A stretch of 64,000 nucleotides of DNA from Bretschneidera sinensis (Eukaryota; Streptophyta; Magnoliopsida; Brassicales; Akaniaceae), in contig CM043698.1 of NCBI GenBank assembly GCA_023935145.1, positions 79,755,001-79,819,000 of the forward strand. The letters run 5' to 3'. The translations under genes were made by a program, and so were the position numbers. The notes below the pieces were generated by a model. That model saw only the letters and a program-made list of their open reading frames with translations. It did not search any database and was not told the DNA's origin. Below are positions 12,090 to 23,558 of the stretch, one piece after another. Position 1 is the first letter of the stretch. The number at the start of each line of letters is the position of its first letter.

Positions 12090-13040
12090 AGAAAAACAGT
12101 ATAGTTTTTGTCATTTTTGTGCTCGATCCCAGTGGATGGTGCGCTCGATCACAAAGTACCAGTGCTCGAGCGCATTCACTCAGGCAATATGTTGAACAGT
12201 TGGCGTGGAACAAAAACTCAAAGCTGTGGAAAACCTATGAACTTGATCCTGTCCTCCTGCAAACATGAAATAAAACAACCAATCATACGAGATAAATGGA
12301 TAATAGAAGGAAAATATAAATGAGAAACCTGTGTGTGATGGTGTGCAAGTAAGTAGGACAAAAATTGGTTTGCATACCATGTTGGATTTGGGGAAGTTCA
12401 AGGGAGGATTGTCGTGCTTGCAGAAGGGTGATGCATGGTGGTACGGTGGTGATTGTGATGGATGGGCAACAGTTTTGGAAGCAATTACCGTGCAAGATTA
12501 GGGCAAGAGTAGGCTAAGTGCGACTGTGAGAGTGAGAGGTGCACTAGAGCGTAATGCGAGGAAAACAAGTGTTTGTGAGCTGAGTAAGCATAAAAAAAAA
12601 CTTTCACATGCCTTCTCTGCCCCGAGGGCCCTCGAGCGCATAGTGAAATGCGCTCGATCGCACTGTGCGCAAGTGGGTAGGGTGTTGCGATCGCGCACAT
12701 TGGGCCGTATGGTAAAAGTGCGCTCAAGCATAAGAGTGCACTCGAGCATAAGAGTGCGCTTGAGCATACTCTGTAGTGCGCTCAATCGCAGTGCAAAAAA
12801 GGCTGATAGTAATGAAGTATTAAAGTATTAAAATAATGAAGTGATCAAGGGGAAGAATTGGTGATGATACAACCATACCATATTGTAGTGGCCTCAGTAC
12901 CACTAACCTCGATAGAGGCGCTTGAGCTATATGTTATGCAAGTGGGAATTGCTCAAGCGCTCTCTATAGTAGCTTCAGTGCTACTTTTGTTGAAAGAGGC
13001 ACTTAGAGCTCACATAAGGTGGTTCCAGTGCCATTGACAG
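12090..13040 (-). other. EB spacer where pol is expected, rich in CTCGAG words
   Basis: Reverse transcriptase, RNase H and integrase would normally lie here, but none can be read in either strand. At 12116-12180 and 12625-12790 there are repeated words of the type GTGCGCTCGAGCGCA or GTGCGCTCGATCGCA, the same family as in the EB LTRs. The open frames over this stretch are repetitive Arg/Ser-rich translations of those words, not genes. Confidence 0.6.
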
Positions 13041-14006
13041 CTACTTCGTCTCCAATTTTGGTGCCTGGTCAACACAATAGGGAAAAGTAGTATTAGTAAG
13101 TTCAAGATTTTCAACTCGAGGATTATATTTACTTGAAGGCTTGGGTGTGTTCTTGATGGTGTGCATAGCTCCATTGATATCTTTAATCACATCATCATCC
13201 TCTGGCCTAATGTCCAATCTCGTGTCAGCGTGGTTGGGGATGGTCTCCAATGGAGCAGTGTGATGGACCTTAGAAACTTTCTCACCAATACCTTGCATTA
13301 AGCTCACATTATAACATTCATTATCAGTCTTGGTTGATTCTAATGTATCAAATATTTTGAATTCCATCTCTTCATCATTTATTTTCATAGTGACAATGCC
13401 CCATTTTACACTAATATTCATGTCAGCAGTGATCATAAATGGTCTTCCTAAGATGATAGGGAGTGGTAATGGCATATGGCATTCCTCCATGTCTAACACA
13501 ATAAAATCAATAGGTAAAATAAATTTACCTACTCTTACCAAAACATCCTCGAGGATACCTCTTGGTCGTTTGATGCTTCTGTCAGCCAATTGCAAGGTAA
13601 TAGAGGTTGGTTGGAGCTCCCCCAAACCTAGTGTCTCGAATACCCTATATGGTAACAAGTTGATACTCACTCATAGATCCAATAATGCATGCTCGAATAG
13701 CTGGTCACCTAGCCTGCAAGGAATGGTAAAACTACCCGGATCTTTTAGTTTTGGTGGTAATTTTCTTAATAATACAACACTCACCTCTTCGGTCAAGGCT
13801 ATTGTCTCATGCTTCTGAAACTTCCTTTTGTTAGTGCAACAATCTTTTAAAAACTTAGCATAAGCAGGAAGTTGTTTTATTGCATCTAATAAAGGAATGT
13901 TTATTTCCACCTTTTTCAAGGTTTCGAAAATGTCACTCAGTTTAGTTTCCTTTTTAGACTTTACTAACCTTTGAGGGAAGGGTGGAGGTGTATTTACCTT
14001 TTCCAT
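13041..14006 (-). pseudogene. EB aspartic protease region (Ty3/gypsy), active-site stop
   Basis: The upstream part reads PPPFPQRLVKSKKETKLSDI and INIPLLDAIKQLPAYAKFLK, the conserved linker between gag and protease in Athila/Tat elements. The protease follows with ALLDL, stop, then SINLLPYRVFETLGLGEL, LQLADRSIKRPRGILEDVLV and PLPIILGRPFM. The stop is a TGA near 13671-13673, exactly where the D-L-G-A-S active-site motif of this family needs glycine. The rest of the frame is open down to 13041. The enzyme would cut the gag-pol precursor; this copy cannot be made whole by normal translation. Confidence 0.8.
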
Positions 14007-14208
14007 CTCACTTACCTTAGATGTGGATGCTTGGTCTGGAGATGCTTGTGTAGGCTCATTGGTGCCGATGGTCTTACCACTTCTTAAGGTTGTTACAGCA
14101 TTCAGTTACTGATGTCCTCTTGGATTAGGTAGTGGCTGGGCTGGAAGCTCTCCTTCTTTTTCTAGTACTCAGTTCCTTGGCCAATTGCCCCATTTGTACC
14201 TCTAGTCC

Positions 14209-15542
14209 TCAAATGACTTGATCATGTTTTGCAGTGATTTGTCGCATCTCAGTCCGAAATTGTCTCGTTTCTTCTATGACCTGTTCGTGTGAAGTCATGA
14301 GTTGTTGCTGCCGAGATGCCAAATACCTTACAAGACTTTCGAGGTCATTCTTCTTTACTTCGGGAATAGATTGTGCTGTTGGTTGGAAGTTTCTTTGCTG
14401 CCCTTGACCATTCTGATTGTTGCTCCATGAGAAATTCGGGTGATTCTGCCATCCAGGGTTGTATGTGTTTGCATAAGGGTTGTTCTTCGACGGATAATTG
14501 TTTGGTCCCACAAAGTTTGCTTGCTCATGATCTGCAGATGAATATAAAGGACATGTATCAGTATTATGATTAAATTAGGAGCAAATAGCACATACCTAGA
14601 GTGGTGTAGCTTGTAGGTTAGGTGAGGTATTCTGAGCAGTCATAGCTTTAACCAATAGGTCTAGTTTCCTATCCACAGCAGCTATTTGAGGAGATGATCC
14701 TTCATTCAAGTTTACCTCATTCATTCCCTTGGTCTTGGTTATATGTCTACCTCGAGAGGAGAATTGCTGAGTGTGTTCACTTAGAGTTTCGAAGAGCTCC
14801 ATAGCTTATTCGTTGCTTTTCTCCATCAGTACTCCTCCACAAACTGAATCCACAATATTTTTTTAGTATCACTCAAACCTTCATAGAAAGCTTGTACCAG
14901 TTTGTCTTGGGGTAGGTTGTGGTGTGGGCATTTGAGTAGTAGCTCGTTGAAGTGTCCCCATTCCTTGAAGAACATATTTCCATCCTTTTGTTTGAAGGAC
15001 TGAATTTCCTTCCTCATTTGCCTCGTCTTTCGGGCTGGGAAAAACTTCCTCAAGAATTTGCTAGCCAACTCCTCCTAAATATGGATAAAAACTGCAGGCA
15101 AAGAATTGTACCACTGTTTAGCATTATCTTTTAAGGAAAAAGGGAAAAGAATTAACCTTATTCCTTCTTGGTCTAAGCCTCGGATGTGCTGGAATTTGCA
15201 AAGATCGAAGAACTCTAGAAGGTCCAAGTATGGATCCTCATTAGGTGTACTCCTAATGTGAGTCAGTGCACTGAGTATCTGTGGAGATATGTAGTAGTTT
15301 CCTTCCACCTCAGGTTGACACGCAATGCACGATGGTTGGTCGAGGTTCTGTGGGATGAAGGATTGCTTCATCGGCCTCCGCTCAGGTGGTTGCTGATTAT
15401 CGATCTGTTCCGCCATGGGTGCTTCTTCCTCAATTCCTTCTTCAACCTCTTCTGAGTTGTCTCTAAGCCTTTGTCGGATAGTCTGCTCAAGCTCGGTATC
15501 AAGGGAAAAGAATGACGGATGCTTGGATCGACGTCCGTGCAT
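14209..15542 (-). pseudogene. EB gag (capsid-nucleocapsid), broken
   Basis: Minus-strand frames give a retrotransposon gag domain: EDPYLDLLEFFDLCKFQHIR, FPFSLKDNAKQWYNSLP, then (after a stop near 15072) EELASKFLRKFFPARKTRQM and FNELLLKCPHHNLPQDKLVQ. A frame change near 14810-14830 leads to a zinc-knuckle of the C-X2-C-X4-H-X4-C form, about 14545-14590. That knuckle is CAIC...H...C with a stop among the four spacer residues. The basic PSKNNPYANTYNPGWQNH tail follows. Gag would form the virus-like particle that packages element RNA. The leader upstream of 15542 is interrupted by EC at 15585. Confidence 0.8.
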
Positions 15543-15584
15543 GAATCGGTGGCAGTCACGTAAGTGCAGCAGTCAAACACTGCT

Positions 15585-16902
15585 TGACGAGAGTCATAAA
15601 ATACATCTTAACAGTACTTAATTGTTATCATTTTAGGGTTGATCTAGGTTTTAATTGCACTTTTATACGTTAACAACTCTAAAGTATCATTCTTGGATCA
15701 TTGATCTATTTCGGTGCATTTTCAGGTACTTTAAGCTCAAAAGAGGAGGAAAAGTTATCATTGCTTGAGGCACAAAGACTGGAGGCATACTAGAGTGAAG
15801 GAATGCTTCCAGAAGGATAAGATGGAGGGCTTAAAAGAGTAACAACTGCTGCCCGCATTGGAAAGGAGTTTCACTAAATTGCCCGTACAGATCAATCATC
15901 TTTGCAAATTAAACTGTATTGATACAAGAAGAACCAGGAGATGAGCCATATATTCTTAGAAAGATCCAGAAGTCTATTTTCTGGAGAATTTTACGGTTCG
16001 TAAAAATGATTTTTCTAGAGAAAGTTATAGCAGTTTAAGTAGACAAAAGTCAGGCTGTGCGAGCTGTGCGGGATTTTAGCGTGAAGGGCATGTGAAGGGT
16101 TAAATCCCACATCCCACATCGGTTGGAAACACATTTCTATATCCCAAATCCCACATCGGATTGGAATCACATTGCACTCGTGGTATTTCCCTATAAAAGG
16201 CCTACTCCACTTCAGCTTTGAGGACGATCGGAGAATCTGAGATCATCAGAAAGTGAATCCAAAAGGCCTTTAGGAGCAATCCAGAGGGCCTTTAGGAGGA
16301 ATCCAAAGTACTCTTGGAGGGTAAGTTGAGGAATCGTGGAAGCTTTCACTACCAAGAGGGAGATGATCGTTGAGAGGCCGGAGGCAACTCGAGGAAGCAA
16401 GAGCCCCATGGCCAGCTAGTCTCCAAGCAAGGCGAAGGGATGAATCCCTAGGTGTAGTTGTTCTTATTTTCCTTTATTTGATTCAGTTGTAGTTTGATAT
16501 TATTTTCATTAAACATTGTTACATTTTATTCTTTAATTTAATTAGTAGATTTCTTATTAGTCCGATGATTGCATGCTTCCTTTCCATATAAGTCTAGTCA
16601 TGCTCTTCTTATGTGTATTTGTTTGGGTATGATTGAGTCTGGTAGATCTCTTTTATAGATTTGTCCATTGCTGTGGTATTTTCATTTAGATATATCGTTG
16701 TCTCATGATAATTTATAAGTTAGGTCATGTGTGCTTGAAAGTAAAGAATAATTCATATCAATTACATTAGGGTTTATACATGCGCTTTAATTGAATATTT
16801 TCTGATTGTCTGTTTGGGATGTGAAACTTGCAATTGAGATAAAAATAACTGAATCAAGTTAGGATTAGGGCAACGAACCTAGGGAGGATTTCTGGAACCT
16901 TG
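15585..16902 (+). repeat. EC 5' LTR, truncated at its 3' end
   Basis: This LTR is collinear with 17428-18819 and stops within GGAACCTTG, losing about 190 bp that include the LTR's 3' border. The break joins to CTTAAAGTGG of the 3' untranslated region, with only TG shared at the junction. That suggests end-joining rather than homologous recombination. Confidence 0.8.
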
Positions 16903-17427
16903 CTTAAAGTGGTTGTGTTTAAAACTAAGAGATTGAGTTCTTTTACTTGTGAATCATTCCCATTCTTTCTTAACCTTTACCTTAGCCTAACGTTACAAGC
17001 TTATTAAAGACCTATTGATCCAATGTAATGTGATTTTTCTATAATAGTGGAGAGTGGTTTGAAATGTAAGCATATGAAGCTTGTTTTTGTGATTGATGTC
17101 ACGAAATTTATCATGTTTTAGAAACCAAGACTTGTATTCATGAATGTTATGCATAAAATTATCCGGGTGTTCGGATTAATGGTTTGTGGTAAGATGGATG
17201 TTAAGACTCAATAACGATTTTAAGATTGATGTTTGGATTACTTTTGGATTTGAGTGAAATTTAATGATTCTTTGTGTCATGTGTTAAGTGCAATTTTTTA
17301 GACAAAATGTGAAATACTCTTGGTTAACACTAATATTGCTTTTTATTTACTTTGATTCCCACCATAGAATTCATCTCTTGTTTTCGCTTGAATTGCTAGG
17401 GACTAGCAATAAGTTAGTTAGGGGTTG

Positions 17428-19009
17428 TGATGAGAGTCATAAAATGCATCTTAACAGTACTTAATTGTTATCATTTTAGGGTTGATCTAGGTTTTAATTG
17501 CACTTTTATACGTTAACAACTCTAAAGTATCATTCTTGGATCATTGATCTATTTAGGTGCATTTTCAGGTACTTTAAGCTCAAAAGAGGAGGAAAAGTTA
17601 TCATTGGTTGAGGCACAAAGACTCGAGGCATACTGGAGTGAAGGAATGCTTCCGGAAGGACAAGATGGAGAGCTTAAAAGAGCAACAGCTGCTGCCCGCA
17701 CTGGAAAGGAGTTTCACTAAATTGCCTGTACAGATCAATCATTTTTCCAAATTAAACTGTATTGATACAAGAAGAACCAGGAGATGAGCCATATATTCTT
17801 AGAAAGATCCAGAAGTCTATTTTCTGGAGAATTTTACGGATCGTAAAAATGATTTTTCTAGAGAAAGTTATGGCAGTTTAAGTAGACAAAGGTCAAGCTG
17901 TGCGAGCTGTGCGGGATTTCAGCGTGAAGGGCATGTGCAGGGTTAAATCCCACATTCCACATCGGTTGGAAACACATTTCTATATCCCAAATCCCACATC
18001 AGATTGGAATCACATTGCACTTGTGGTATTTCCCTATAAAAGGCCTACTTCACTTCAGCTTTGAGGACGATCGGAGAATCTGAGATCATCAGAAAGTGAA
18101 TCCAAAAGGCCTTTAGGAGCAATCCAGAGGGCCCTTAGGAGGAATTCGAAGTACTCTTAGAGGATAAGCTGAGGAATCACGAAAGCTTTTGCTACCAAGG
18201 GGGAGATGATTGTTGAGAGGCCGGAGGCAACTCGAGGAAGCATGAGCCCCATGGCCAGCTAGTCTCCAAGCAAGGCGAAGGGATGAATCCCTAGGTGTAG
18301 TTGTTCTTATTTTCCCTTATTTGAGTCAGTTGTAGTTTGGTATTATTTTCATTAAACATTGTTATGTTTTATTCTTTAATTTAATTAGTAGATTTTTTAT
18401 TAGTCCGGTGATTGCATGCTTCTTTTCCATATAAGTCTAGTCATGCTCTTCTTATGTGTGTTTGTTTGGGTGTGATTGAGTCCGGTAGATCTCTTTTATA
18501 GATTTGTCCATTGCTGCGGTATTGTCATTTATATATATCGTCGTCTCTTGATAATTTATAAGTTAGGTCATGTGTGCTTGAAAGTAAAGAATAATTCGTA
18601 TCAATTACATTAGGGTTTGTACTGATAATTTATAAGTTAGGCCATGTGTGCTTGAAAGTAAAGAATAATTCATATCAATTACATTAGGGTTTATACATGC
18701 ACTTTAATTGAATATTTTTCGATTGTCTGTTTGGGATATGAAACTTGCAATCGAGATAAAAACAAGTGAATCACGTTAGGATTAGGGCAACGAACCTAGG
18801 GAGGATTTCTGGAACCTTGTTGTTTCTTTATTATATTATCCATCAATTATTTACATAATTTTCACACAATCAACAATTCAGATTTTGTCACTTTAACTTT
18901 TATCGTTTGTGTTGAGGTTTACACCTTCTTTTGTAATTAGTTTGTTTCCCTGTGGAATTGACACCCCAAAGCTGTACTACAATACGACGTTATATTTTTA
19001 GCGTAATAA
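17428..19009 (+). repeat. EC 3' LTR with internal 75-bp tandem duplication
   Basis: It starts TGATGAGAGTC after a purine tract (AGTTAGGGGTTG). A segment beginning GATAATTTATAAGTTAGG is present twice in tandem, about 18550-18622 and 18624-18697. It occurs once in EC's 5' LTR. The terminal TAATAA replaces the family's TAATCA. Confidence 0.8.
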
Positions 19010-19014
19010 CTGCT

Positions 19015-19255
19015 GCTCGAGTAACTCTTTGCCTCAATTGCACTCGATCACACAAGAGGGTACGCTCGATCGCAAGTGGAATAGAAAGCTCTCCTGGAGT
19101 GCCTGAAACAGAAAACAGAAAGAATTTGATTAGGGCTCTTAATGAAACAAAAATAAGATAAAGACAGAATCTTAAAAATTTCTTGAGATAAGAATAGAAT
19201 AGTATAAAAAAAATAATAACAATGCTTAAAATAATTCTAAAATGAAATTTAAGCA
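19015..19255 (-). other. EB 5' leader remainder
   Basis: This non-coding leader lies between EC and the EB primer-binding site. It carries two further CTCGATCGCA-type words (about 19040-19076). I see no gene here. Confidence 0.6.
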
Positions 19256-19276
19256 CAATCCCCGACAACGGTGCCA
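19256..19276 (-). promoter_or_regulatory. EB primer-binding site (Asp tRNA)
   Basis: The minus strand reads TGGCACCGTTGTCGGGGATT plus G, close to the complement of plant tRNA-Asp 3' ends and typical of the Athila group. It lies a few bases from the LTR edge at 19283 and fixes EB's direction. Confidence 0.85.
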
Positions 19277-19282
19277 AAAACT

Positions 19283-20569
19283 TGTTATGCGATTATCTAG
19301 CTAAATAAATATGCAAATAATCATACTAGTTTTACTTGCAAGTGCACAAGGTCAATGGTAGCATAGTGTGCAAGTGCGGGATCATTTCCACAGGGATTGG
19401 TCAATTTCAATTTAGAATTAGTTTCTTTCAAAGTAAAAAGAGAAATACTGTTGAGTGTGAGTGAATAATAATGAGAACATAGGACTACAATATCCACAAC
19501 TTAATTATACTTTCCCACTAAGTAAGGTGCCAATGTTCTAGTCTTATCATGAATATTTAATGGTAGCCAACCTAAGGGCTTGGTCCACACCTTAAGCTAT
19601 TGATCTCCTTATGCAACGAGTTAGGCATGGTGTATACTCTAACTCTTTTCTTTCTTAAGGGATTCAGCATGGGTTTATATTGAGTTGTTCCTTAAGAGAT
19701 CATAAGGGCTGTGGAGATCGACAACCACACAGGACCTAGGGCTTAGTCCGCTCCCGGTTTCCCGTGTTGATTAACCCAAGAATCCGGTGTGGATATCTCT
19801 TGTTACTAATGTTGAACCCAGGACTCAGTCATCTAAATTGATTCAACTAACGAATCCATACTACATGCATACGCTGATCAGACACACACATATGAGGAAT
19901 TTAAATACAAATAGGTATGAATCAAGTTAAACATTCTAACAAGGCTATAGCAAAGGTAATCAATGAATAAACATGTGGAAAAGCATAACTAGGACTTCAA
20001 TCGAGCCCTATAAGAGTTTAGTTACACATGCTAGTTAAACTAAACGTTCTAACCATAATGAAATAAAAACATAAAAAATAAAACCCGAAGAAGACTCGGG
20101 AGACGAGTCGTCAATTCCTCTCCTAAGCTTGCTACTTCAAGTCTAAAATAAAAAGTATGGTTTATGTGTTTTATAGGGCTATATATAGGGTTCTCAGGGT
20201 GTCCCGAAACCCTAAATTCCTATTTGAGATCCGGAGACTTCTTTCCATATCTGGCTCTGCCGCCTCTGGAGTGTTTGCACTCGATCGTATACGGGATGCA
20301 CTTGAGCACAAGTGTGCGCTCGAGCCTTCTTCAAGTGCGCTCGTGTGCCTGTGCACTCGATCACAAGGGAGCTGCACTCGAGTGCACCTTGATTGATGGC
20401 AGAACTTGACTTTTTACTCCTAAAAGCTCCAAATTATCATCTTTTTCTCAAAGTCCTGTGAAAAACACATAAAACACGAAAATGAAGTAGAATCTACTAA
20501 AATAGATAAACAAATAGCCTAACAAGCATAAATTAAGGGGCTTAAATATGACTATTTAAGCACTTATCA
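19283..20569 (-). repeat. EB 5' LTR
   Basis: The plus strand runs TGTTATGCG ... CACTTATCA. CTCGAG/CTCGATC words cluster at about 20275-20390, matching those of the other LTR. GCTATATATAGGG at about 20178-20190 (TATATATAGC on the minus strand) could be its TATA box. Confidence 0.85.
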
Positions 20570-20574
20570 CAATT

Positions 20575-21000
20575 ACTGCGATATTGTTGTTGAAATATAG
20601 TCGTTTCTTGATAAATCTATAAGATAGGCCATATGTACTTGAATCGAAATGAGTGATTTGTAGCAATTACATTAGAGTGTTAATGTGCTGTGATTGAATA
20701 TTTACCGATTGCTCGTTTGGGATGTGAAACTAGCAATCGATATAAAAACAATTAAATCGAGATTGGAATAAGGCAACGAACTTAGGAAGGATTCCCGGAA
20801 CCTTGTTATTTCCCTATTATATTTTTCATTATATTTACACAACTCTTTCACATTATTTCATTATCAAAACTCAGATTCTTTCATTTGAATTTTGTAGTTC
20901 GTGTTAAGGTTTACACTTTCCCTTGTAGTTCGCTTTTCTCTGTGGAATCAACACCCCAAAGTCGTGCTACAACTACCGCGTTATTCTTTGGGCATAATCA
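20575..21000 (+). repeat. EA 5' LTR, right part
   Basis: The piece resumes the LTR after EB and matches 26641-27072, ending GCATAATCA at 21000. Rejoined with 7327-8260, the 5' LTR is about 1.36 kb against about 1.40 kb for the 3' LTR. Part of the excess in the 3' LTR is a repeated GGGTTGACCTAG near 25728-25751. Confidence 0.85.
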
Positions 21001-21005
21001 AATTT

Positions 21006-21023
21006 TGGCACAGTTGCCGGGGA
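21006..21023 (+). promoter_or_regulatory. EA primer-binding site (Asp tRNA)
   Basis: TGGCACAGTTGCCGGGGA lies five bases after the LTR end at 21000. It is complementary to the 3' end of tRNA-Asp apart from a few substitutions. Confidence 0.85.
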
Positions 21024-21148
21024 AATGCACTTAAGTACAAGGAAGATTGTCAACTTTGAGACAAGACGGTAATATTGTTCTTGCTCTTTGTTTTGATTTT
21101 CTAATTTTTTTTTCTATTTTATTTGTTTCCCTCTAATTCCTTTGGTGT

Positions 21149-22481
21149 ATGCTTAGACTGAGAGATTCGCGAGGTAGATTCATTAAAAGACCCGAAATAG
21201 AGTTACCCTCTCCTTTCGCATCCGTTAGTGAAACCTCGCCTAGATCAAAGCATAGTGAAAACCCAAACGAGAATTTAGAGAATTTTGTTAACTTGGGCAC
21301 CATCTTGTATCATGTTTCGCCTTAATGTTCAACAACCTGAGTTTAAGCCGGGCATAATCCAATTGCTACCAACCTTCCATGGGTTTGAGAATGAAAACCC
21401 TTATATCTATATTAGGGAATTTGAGGAAGTAGTAGCTACCTTTCAAAGTAGGGCTACTATGGTATACACCGTTAAACTTTGGTTTTTCCCCTTTTCACTT
21501 AAGGAAAAGGCCAAGGTTTGGCTGTACTCGCTAAGGCCTAGGTCTATAGGTAGTTGGGATGAGATGACTCAAGTTTTCTTCCAAAAGCACTTCCCAACCC
21601 ATAAGACCAATAATCTCAAGAGACAAATCTCAAACTTTGCACAAAAGGAGAGCGAAACCTTATATCAAGTTTGGGAACGTTTCAAAAACCTTTTGAATTC
21701 TTGTCCACACCATGGGTATGAGAGTTGGCGAGTAGTTAGCTATTTCTATGATGGAATCCTAAGTAGGGAGAGACAGTTAATAGAAATGATGTGTAATAGG
21801 GATTTTCTTCAAAAAGATCCCGACCAAGCCATAAATTTCCTAGATGACCTATCGGAAAAAGTCCACACTTGGACAGGACCGAATGCCATGGAAAGTACTA
21901 AGAGAAATCAACCCGCTGGGATTTATCAACTTAAGAAAGAGGATAGCCTTAAAGCCCGTTTAGAGGCCCTAACTAAGGAAATTGAAGCCTTAAAAACCAA
22001 GGATGCTAGAGCCCCCGAACTGGTTGCTAGGGTAGAATCCCATGAACCTTGTTTTATGTATAATGGTGTAGATCATGTACTTAGGGAGTGTCCAACCAAT
22101 TTTGAGATGAAGAGAGAGTGTAATGCTTTAGGTATACCCTTTAGGAAACTAGTCTCACCCTACTCTAACACCTACAATTTCGGTTGGAAGAATCACCCTA
22201 ATTTTAGTTGGAGATCCAATATACAACCTCATCCCGACTCTAGTACCCAATGGAAATCGGAAGCAACCTCATCTAATGCACCACAAAAATCTTTACCTTT
22301 GGAAGATATGCTTAAGTCATTTTTCCAAGTACATGCCAAGAGTATGGAAGAGCAAGGCAAGATAAATCAATGGTTGTTTGAGGAGCAACAAGCGATTAAA
22401 GAGGAACAAAAGGTGATAAAGAGCCAACTTACAAAGTTGACTAGTTTCTTGATGATACAAGAGCAAGGTCATTTTCCTTAA
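21149..22481 (+). pseudogene. EA gag
   Basis: A probable ATG at 21149 opens LRLRDSRGRFIKRP. A one-base frame change near 21290-21310 shifts to the main frame, open to the TAA at 22479. The retrotransposon gag domain is clear: LLPTFHGFENENPYIYIREF, FFPFSLKEKAKVWLYSLRPR, FFQKHFPTHKTNNLKRQISN and FKNLLNSCPHHGYESWRVVS. A zinc-knuckle follows (C-F-M-Y, then H and C at family spacing), in which the second cysteine is tyrosine. A glutamine/lysine-rich coiled-coil-like tail ends it. Gag would form particles and bind RNA. The frame continues past the stop into the protease. Confidence 0.85.
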
Positions 22482-23558
22482 CAGCCACAACCTAATCCAA
22501 GGGGACAACATATGGCATAAACCTCCAATCCTGACAACCAAAATGTTAAAGAGGTTAATGCCATAATTACTCGCAGCGGTAAGAAACTTGACGGACCCAC
22601 TCTACCACCAAACTTGGTTCTTAACACTGTGAGCAACAAGGATGAAGCCCCCAAGGAACAAGATGCCTATAGTGATTCTCTACCGGTGCCTTTCCCTCAA
22701 GCACTCCTTATACCTAAGGAGAGAAATTCAGCATTAAAATGTGAGATTCTTGAACAACTTCAACATGTTAAAATTAACCTCCCTCTTATTCATGTCATAA
22801 AATAGGTTCCCAACTATGCTAAAGTCATTAAGGATCTATGCACACTCAAGAGGAGACACAATGTGAAAAAGAAGGCATTCTTAATGGAGCAAGCAAGTAC
22901 AGTAATTGACAACAAGACACCACCCAAATATAAAGATCTGGGTTGTCCAACGGTGGCTTGTCAAATTGGAAACAAATCTTGTGGCCAAGCATTGTTAGAT
23001 TTGGGTGCTAGTGTGTACCTCATGCCATACTCCATGTACTTGCAACTCGGTCTAGATGAGATCAAACCGACCTCTGTGGTACTTCAACTAGCGGATCGAT
23101 CGATAAGGAAACCAAGAGGTATTGTGGAAGATATTTTATTGCAAATTGACAAATTCTATTATCCCGTTGACTTTTTGGTTTTAGATACCATGTCTATTAT
23201 GAATACGGAGTCAAAAACTCCTTTGATACTTGGAAAACCATTCCTTGCCATAGTCAATGCCCTTATTAATTGTAGGAATGGCCTAATGACATTATCATTT
23301 GGAAATATGACTCTAGAGGTGAATGTTTTTCGAGTCTTAAGGCAGCCACATAAAGATGATGAGTGTTTTGACACCTACATGATCGATGAACTTATTTTGG
23401 AGGATGAGCACATTAAAGATAATTCTAACTCTTTAGAATTCCCTCCTAATAATTTTGACTTCAATGATACTTCAATTTATACCCATGCCGTTAATGTTGT
23501 TGATATTTTTGATAAGTCACAGAGATTTATGAAGAAATCGTGGCAACCATGCTTTTAG
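22482..23558 (+). pseudogene. EA linker and aspartic protease
   Basis: In the same frame as gag, separated by stops at 22479, 22518 and 22803. The linker shows TRSGKKLDGPTLPPN and VPFPQALLIPKERNSALK. The protease shows ALLDLGASVYLMPYSMYLQL with the D-L-G-A-S active site intact, then LQLADRSIRKPRGIVEDILL and TPLILGKPFLA. A TAG at 23556 ends this part. The protease would process the polyprotein. The 22863-23558 segment is uninterrupted, so the protease is better kept than the rest. Confidence 0.85.

Larger units (their letters stand above)
15585..19009 (+). mobile_element. EC: deletion derivative of the EA family nested in EB
   Basis: The element begins TGACGAGAGTC (15585) and ends GCGTAATAA (19009). 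It is flanked by perfect 5-bp duplications CTGCT at 15580-15584 and 19010-19014. A truncated 5' LTR (15585-16902) is joined directly to sequence matching EA's 3' untranslated region (16903-17427, compare 25150-25676). A complete 3' LTR follows (17428-19009). The PBS, gag and pol are absent. The two LTR copies look very similar by eye, consistent with EC being the youngest layer of the stack. It lies in EB's 5' leader. Confidence 0.85.
8261..20569 (-). mobile_element. EB: Athila/Tat-like retrotransposon lacking RT and integrase
   Basis: The LTRs at 8261-9530 and 19283-20569 start TGTTATGCG and end CACTTATCA on the plus strand. A PBS for Asp tRNA reads on the minus strand at 19256-19276, so transcription runs right to left. 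A purine tract (AAGTTTGGGGGTG) is next to the left LTR. Flanks CCATT (8256-8260) and CAATT (20570-20574) form a 5-bp target-site duplication with one difference. The gene order on the minus strand is gag, protease, a GC-rich spacer and a 3' open frame. Reverse transcriptase, RNase H and integrase are absent. EC interrupts the 5' untranslated leader. Confidence 0.85.

Noticed and set aside
12485..12831. Overlapping open frames of 80-101 codons on both strands
   Set aside because: They are Arg/Ser-rich translations of CTCGAG-word repeats in the EB spacer and show no protein features.
13330..13818. 162-codon plus-strand open frame
   Set aside because: It is the reverse complement of the EB protease region.
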